This document shows positions 14,684 through 18,336 of a stretch of 18,336 bases of DNA, piece after piece. The DNA comes from Bacillota bacterium (GTDB lineage Bacteria; Bacillota; Clostridia; Lachnospirales; Lachnospiraceae): positions 1-18,336 of the forward strand of contig JAEWRS010000144.1 in assembly GCA_023398855.1 (NCBI GenBank), in the 5' to 3' direction. The notes beneath the pieces were generated by a model, which had not been told where the DNA came from, made no database searches, and saw only the letters and a program-made list of their open reading frames with translations. Position 1 is the stretch's first letter. Each line of letters opens with the position of its first letter. Position numbers and translations under genes: made by a program.

Positions 14684-14718
14684 AAATAAATCCCTCACTT
14701 AAATTTAGTAAGAGATCT
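14678..14718 (-). terminator. Terminator after spmA (minus strand), overlapping the regulator stop region
   Basis: On the minus strand AGATCTCTTACT pairs with AGTGAGGGATTT, a 12-bp stem that needs three G-U pairs, with the seven-base loop AAATTTA, and is followed by ATTTTTATTTA. The G-U pairs become A-C mismatches on the + strand, so it should work mainly for the spmA transcript. Its T-rich tail reaches the regulator's stop codon (14681-14683). No separate strong terminator for the regulator is visible. Confidence 0.6.
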
Positions 14719-14743
14719 ATTTCAAAGCACCTTTATAGAAAGA

Positions 14744-15361
14744 CTAACGGTCCATCAGCTTGCAGGCAGCCACTCCTACAAGGGTGGATATCAGAGTGGC
14801 AATCAGTGCAGGCCCCACCACTGCCATGGGGTTGAGGCTGCCGTACTGGCTCCTGTAGGCAATCATATTGACGGGTATTAACTGCAGGGAAGAAATATTA
14901 ATGATGAGAAAAGTACACATTTCATTACTTGCAGTTCCCTCGGGAACTGGTTTAACCGAATATCTTTCAGGAACCTCCCCTCTTCTCCGCTCCTCTTCCA
15001 GTTCCTTTAAGGCCTCCATGGCTTTAAGCCCTGCTGGTGTTGCAGCCCACCCAAGTCCCAGGATATTGGCAATAATATTGGTGGAAATGTATTCAAAGGC
15101 CCCATGGTTTTTGGGGATCTTTGGAAACAAAAAGCGGAGAATGGGGCCCATTTTATGCGATATCCGTTCGATGAGTCCCGACTTTCGGCCAATCTCCATA
15201 ATACCGCTCCAAAAGGACATGATTCCCAGCATGGTAATGCAGAGCATGACAGCTTCCTTTGCAGAGGTAAGCGCTCCATCTGTTACTCCATTTAAATTCC
15301 CATGAAAAGCCCCCCAAAGAACCCCCACCAGCATCATAAATGCCCATAAATAATTCAGCAT
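14744..15361 (-). CDS. spmA: Spore maturation protein A homologue (nucleoside-recognition domain membrane protein)
   Basis: 205 aa, similar in length to B. subtilis SpmA (about 196), with several hydrophobic helices (about 3-20, 36-55, 95-110, 150-168 and 178-200). It has the conserved core NHGAFEYISTNIIANILG followed by GWAATPAGLKAM, as in the SpmA half of the SpmA/SpmB family, and NEMCTFLIINISSLQLIPV near 146-164. SpmA and SpmB act in spore core dehydration in Bacillus. The fold shares the nucleoside-recognition (Gate) domain, so a transport function is possible. It lies 100 bp after uraA in the same direction and is followed by a terminator. spmB, its usual partner, is not adjacent. A GAGGAAAGAGGA stretch precedes the ATG. 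Confidence 0.85.
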   Translation of the reverse strand: MLNYLWAFMMLVGVLWGAFHGNLNGVTDGALTSAKEAVMLCITMLGIMSFWSGIMEIGRKSGLIERISHKMGPILRFLFPKIPKNHGAFEYISTNIIANILGLGWAATPAGLKAMEALKELEEERRRGEVPERYSVKPVPEGTASNEMCTFLIINISSLQLIPVNMIAYRSQYGSLNPMAVVGPALIATLISTLVGVAACKLMDR

Positions 15362-15461
15362 TCCTCTTTCCTCTTCTCATTGTCTTTCCACTTCTTCTTA
15401 TTCCATCTTATTCCTTCCTAAATGACCTTATGTGTTTTCTCTTTCTATCTCTGACCTATTA

Positions 15462-16721
15462 TTATTTATCCCTGTCATTTGTCAGGTTCAGTTTATCAAG
15501 CACAAAGAACATGAGCCCCATAAGCATTCCAACCACACATGCAAGAACCATACCTGAAAGCTGGATGCTTCCAAATCTTACGGCAACGCCCGAAAGACCT
15601 GTTACAAAAATAACAGAAGTCATAGCCATATTCCTGGACTTTCCATAATCCACCTGCGCGTCCACCAGAATCCGAATGCCTGAGGCTCCGATCATGCCAT
15701 AGAGCAAGAATGATATTCCACCGATTACAGGCCCTGGAATAGTGCCGATGAGTGTAGTCATCTTTCCAATAAAAGAGCAGATGACAGAAAGGATAGCCGC
15801 ACCTCCAATCACATAGATGCTATACACCTTTGTGATTGCCATAACGCCGAGATTTTCCCCATATGTGGTGGTTGGAACGGAACCAACTAGGCCGGAAAGT
15901 GCGGTAGATATATAATCACCCAGCAAGGAGCGGTGAAGCCCGGGATCCTTAATCAGATCTCTTCCCACGATTTTACCGGTTACTATCTGGTGGCCAATGT
16001 GCTCCGACGTTACCACAAGCAATACCGGAAGTATAATGACAATTGCTTCCCATTTAAACTTAGGCGCCGAAAAATTAGGGAGAGACAGCCAGGCAGCATT
16101 ACTGACCTCGCTAAAGTTAACAATGCCGCAGAAAAGCGCAGCTACATAACCTGCAATAATAGCAATCAGAATTGGGATAACCGAAAGGAATTTTCTGAAT
16201 ACCACAGAACCAAGCACCGCGGTCAGCAGAGTTACCAGAAAGACAATGACATTCTTCATATCAACTATTTCATTCTTCAGACCCGCATTGGATGCGGCTG
16301 TTCCCGCCAATTCCAGGCCAATCAGGGCCACAACCGGTCCCATAGCCGCCGGAGGAAGAACAATGTCAATCCAGTCCGAACCAAATTTGTAAATAATCAA
16401 TGCCAGGATACATCCGGCAATTCCCACGGCAACAAACCCGCCCAGGGCATAATTATAGCCCCATTTGCTGATAACAATTCCTGCCGGTGCCAGGAATGCA
16501 AAGCTGGAGCCAAGGTATGCCGGTGCTTTTCCCTTTGTTATGAAAATAAAAAATAATGTTCCCATTCCATTCATAAACAACACAACTGCCGGGTTGATTC
16601 CAAATATAAAAGGAACCAGGACTGACGCCCCGAACATTGCGAACATATGCTGAATGCTTAAAGGCACCAACATATTAAACGGCACTTTTTCTTCCACCTG
16701 AATGATTCTTTTGCTTTCCAT
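15462..16721 (-). CDS. uraA: Uracil permease, NCS2 family (UraA/PyrP-like)
   Basis: A 419-aa NCS2 (uracil/xanthine) permease with about 14 helical segments. The substrate- and proton-coupling glutamates of UraA are present in context: E240 in VTSEHIGH and E289 in TTTYGENLGV, almost the same numbering as E. coli UraA (241 and 290). SIQHMFAMFGA (22-32) and YLGSSFAFLAP (69-79) are further signatures. It should import uracil by proton symport. The start at 16721 has GGAG six bases upstream; an alternative ATG at 16733 has only a weak AGAGAG. It is transcribed from its own strong promoter (16770-16798), with a short leader that leaves no room for a PyrR attenuator. spmA lies downstream. Confidence 0.92.
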   Translation of the reverse strand: MESKRIIQVEEKVPFNMLVPLSIQHMFAMFGASVLVPFIFGINPAVVLFMNGMGTLFFIFITKGKAPAYLGSSFAFLAPAGIVISKWGYNYALGGFVAVGIAGCILALIIYKFGSDWIDIVLPPAAMGPVVALIGLELAGTAASNAGLKNEIVDMKNVIVFLVTLLTAVLGSVVFRKFLSVIPILIAIIAGYVAALFCGIVNFSEVSNAAWLSLPNFSAPKFKWEAIVIILPVLLVVTSEHIGHQIVTGKIVGRDLIKDPGLHRSLLGDYISTALSGLVGSVPTTTYGENLGVMAITKVYSIYVIGGAAILSVICSFIGKMTTLIGTIPGPVIGGISFLLYGMIGASGIRILVDAQVDYGKSRNMAMTSVIFVTGLSGVAVRFGSIQLSGMVLACVVGMLMGLMFFVLDKLNLTNDRDK

Positions 16722-16769
16722 ACAGCTCTCCATTTCTCTCTGGTTTTCTAATAATTTTTTATCTTTCCC

Positions 16770-16798
16770 ATTATAGCATTCCCTTTATTTTCATGCAA
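16770..16798 (-). promoter_or_regulatory. Strong extended -10 promoter of uraA
   Basis: On the minus strand: TTGCAT (16798-16793), a 17-bp spacer, then a perfect TATAAT (16775-16770) preceded by TGC, an extended -10. Transcription would begin near 16763, leaving a leader of about 40 bases. Confidence 0.8.
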
Positions 16799-16805
16799 CA
16801 ATATA

Positions 16806-16856
16806 AAAAGGACTGCAGCCCCTGTTTCTTCAAACCTGCAGCCTTGCAGTCCTTTT
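16806..16856 (-). terminator. Terminator of the accA/FMN-oxidoreductase transcript
   Basis: AAAAGGACTGCA (minus strand, 16856-16845) pairs perfectly with TGCAGTCCTTTT (16817-16806). A shorter inner stem GTTT/AAAC around GAAG lies within the 27-base loop. The 3' arm ends in a T-run continued by TATATT. It sits ten bases after the stop codon at 16866 and upstream of the uraA promoter. Confidence 0.8.
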
Positions 16857-16865
16857 CCTTTAAAA

Positions 16866-17981
16866 CTAACCTACCAGATCTTTTATGACTTCTTCCACCG
16901 TTTCCATCCGATCTGCCCTGTATGCGTTGCTTCCGCAGAACACCAGACCTTCATCTGTCCGGCCTTCTGCAGAGTTTACCAATGCCTCAGTGATGCAGTA
17001 AGGAATTGTAGTTTTATCGCACCTTTCCAGACATTGATAGCAATGCTTTAAACGGAAAGGATTATTCCCCACGCCCCTTAGAAATGGATTCATGATAGCC
17101 CTTCCAGGCATTCCAACCGGACTTTTGGTAATGACGATATCTTCTTTTCTGGCCTGAAGATAAGCCTGCTTAAATTCCTCCGGCGCATCACATTCCACAG
17201 TCGTCACAAACCTGGTAGCCACCTGGACTCCGTCAGCTCCCAGGGAAAGCTGGTGCATGACATCTTCATGAGAGTAAATGCCGCCTGCAGTCACCACGGG
17301 TATCACCTTATTGTACTTATCCCCGTATTCCTTTACAAGCCGGACAATGCCTCTCACCTCTTCATCGTAATCCGCCTGCTTATAGGTGTGGTCCACATCG
17401 TCTGTATCCACCCCAAGGTTTTCCAGTTCTCCTCTGGAAAATCCCAGATGGCCTCCTGCCAGAGGTCCTTCCACCACCACCAGATCAGGTGCCCGATGAT
17501 ATTTCCGGTCCCACAGCTTGCAGATGACCATAGCAGACTTTACTGTTGATACAATGGGCGCAATCTTAGTCTTTAACACGATGCCGGCCTCTTCCGCAGC
17601 CTCTGCCACATATTCCGGCAGGCTGACAGGAAGCCCGGCTCCTGATATGATTAAATCCGCTCCCGCCTTAACCGCCTTTTTCACATAACTGGCATAGTTT
17701 TTCGTCGCAACCATAATGTTAAAGCCTATGATACCCTCCGGCGCGATTTCTCTTGCCTTTTTCATCTCCTGTCCAATGGCCCGTAAATTGGCTTCCAGAG
17801 GATTCTGCTTAAAGTCAGGTTCACGAAAGCCAATCTGTGCCGTAGAAATAATTCCGACTCCACCGGCCTTTGCCACTGCTCCGGCTAAGGAAGAAAGGCT
17901 GATCCCAACCCCCATGCCGCCCTGTATCACCGGATATTCTGCTGCCAAATCTCCTATTACCAAAGGTTTTAATGTTCCCAT
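16866..17981 (-). CDS. Nitronate monooxygenase / FabK-like FMN oxidoreductase with C-terminal cysteine cluster
   Basis: A 371-aa FMN TIM-barrel protein of the nitronate monooxygenase/enoyl-ACP reductase II group: VIQGGMGVGIS (18-28), GFNIMVATKNY (86-96), EGPLAGGHLGF (171-181, with H178 as the family histidine), VVTAGGI (229-235) and GADGVQVATRF (248-258). It is longer than FabK (about 315 aa) by a C-terminal part with C314-x2-C317-x3-C321-x7-C329, which could bind metal or an Fe-S cluster. The start overlaps the accA stop by one base (TAATG), with AGGAG six bases upstream, so it is translationally coupled to fatty-acid synthesis. Either an enoyl-reductase-type role in lipid synthesis or a detoxifying nitronate oxidase is possible; the sequence does not decide. 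Confidence 0.85.
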   Translation of the reverse strand: MGTLKPLVIGDLAAEYPVIQGGMGVGISLSSLAGAVAKAGGVGIISTAQIGFREPDFKQNPLEANLRAIGQEMKKAREIAPEGIIGFNIMVATKNYASYVKKAVKAGADLIISGAGLPVSLPEYVAEAAEEAGIVLKTKIAPIVSTVKSAMVICKLWDRKYHRAPDLVVVEGPLAGGHLGFSRGELENLGVDTDDVDHTYKQADYDEEVRGIVRLVKEYGDKYNKVIPVVTAGGIYSHEDVMHQLSLGADGVQVATRFVTTVECDAPEEFKQAYLQARKEDIVITKSPVGMPGRAIMNPFLRGVGNNPFRLKHCYQCLERCDKTTIPYCITEALVNSAEGRTDEGLVFCGSNAYRADRMETVEEVIKDLVG

Positions 17982-18336
17982 TACATTCTCCTAAATCTTT
18001 CATATCTTTGATTTGCTAGTTCTTCCTTTGTCATGGTAAGGTAAGTGGCAAAAAATTCTTCCATGGCCTTATCCATTTCTTCCGCAATTACGGAAATATT
18101 ATCCCCGTTAGCAGGCTCTTCCTCTTGAATCACCCGCTCTATGAGGCCTAAATCCATTAAATCCCTGGCCGTGATTTTCATAACCCTGGCCGCATCATTT
18201 GCCTTTTTGCTGTCCTTATAAAGGATGGAGGCAAAGCCCTCCGGAGAGAGAATGGAGTAGATGGAATTTTCCATCATCCAGACTTCATTTCCAACTGCCA
18301 GGGCAAGAGCTCCGCCGCTGCCTCCCTCTCCAATAA
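17981..18336 (-). CDS. accA: Acetyl-CoA carboxylase carboxyltransferase subunit alpha, C-terminal part (5'-partial)
   Basis: The frame is open to the window edge. It reads IGEGGSGGALALAVGNEVWM, then MENSIYSILSPEGFASIL, the crotonase-fold oxyanion/active-site region and C-terminus of AccA, followed by MKITARDLMDLGLIERVIQE. About 117 residues are visible; the N-terminal part lies outside the window. With AccD it transfers the carboxyl group from biotin to acetyl-CoA to form malonyl-CoA. The stop TAA (17981-17983) overlaps the start of the next gene, and AccA is usually last or near last in clostridial fab-acc operons. The ATG at 18277 is internal and not a real start. Confidence 0.93.
   Translation of the reverse strand, partial: IGEGGSGGALALAVGNEVWMMENSIYSILSPEGFASILYKDSKKANDAARVMKITARDLMDLGLIERVIQEEEPANGDNISVIAEEMDKAMEEFFATYLTMTKEELANQRYERFRRM

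Noticed and set aside
15933..16556. A 207-residue reading frame on the + strand opposite uraA
   Set aside because: It is rich in Asn, Arg, His and Gln, matches no family, has no ribosome binding site, and lies wholly antisense to a well-supported membrane protein gene.
16722..16865. A PyrR-dependent attenuator before uraA
   Set aside because: The only hairpin lies upstream of the strong promoter and terminates the preceding operon; the uraA leader is about 40 bases.

Overview
The window looks like chromosomal DNA of a spore-forming clostridium, most likely a Lachnospiraceae member of the Lacrimispora/Lachnoclostridium type. The reasons are moderate-to-low GC, near-consensus AGGAGG ribosome binding sites, a spore maturation protein SpmA homologue, a TAXI-type TRAP transporter and an accA–FMN oxidoreductase pair at the end of what looks like a fatty-acid operon. 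The genus is inferred from gene content and style, not from an alignment. No tRNA, rRNA, CRISPR, insertion sequence or prophage was seen, and coding density is high. The longest gene-free stretches are about 260 bp (2532-2792) and 212 bp (12684-12895).

Layout. (1) 1-541: the C-terminal end of a GntR/HutC-type regulator (UTRA domain) on the + strand, running into a very strong convergent hairpin. (2) 2531-542, minus strand: a nucleobase salvage unit made of a CDA-superfamily deaminase, an NCS1 (CodB-like) permease and a 54-residue two-helix membrane protein. It has its own promoter, with a GGTA/TACC palindrome in the leader. (3) 12683-2793, minus strand: a nine-gene catabolic operon, ended by a Rho-independent terminator at 2691-2729. 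Gene order is four-carbon acid sugar kinase, iron-type alcohol dehydrogenase, DapA/NanA-superfamily aldolase, PdxA2-like dehydrogenase, TAXI solute-binding lipoprotein, fused TRAP permease, SDR dehydrogenase, Asp-box sialidase-like protein and a YhcH/NanQ family protein. (4) 12896-14683, plus strand: a divergent PrpR-type regulator whose AAA+ domain has lost the GAFTGA loop and the Walker B acids. (5) 16721-14744, minus strand: uracil permease (UraA) followed by SpmA. (6) 18336-16866, minus strand: the C-terminal end of AccA, translationally coupled to a nitronate monooxygenase/FabK-like FMN enzyme with a cysteine cluster, then a terminator.

How the genes may work together. The kinase plus PdxA2 pair is the known D-threonate module (phosphorylation, then oxidation and decarboxylation to dihydroxyacetone phosphate). 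Here it sits with a Schiff-base aldolase, two further dehydrogenases, an import system and two proteins of carbohydrate-ring or glycoside type. I infer a pathway for a sugar acid, or a glycoside or conjugate of one. The aldolase or dehydrogenases would feed a four-carbon acid into the kinase/PdxA2 step, and the divergent PrpR-like protein would control the operon. The actual substrate cannot be read from the sequence.
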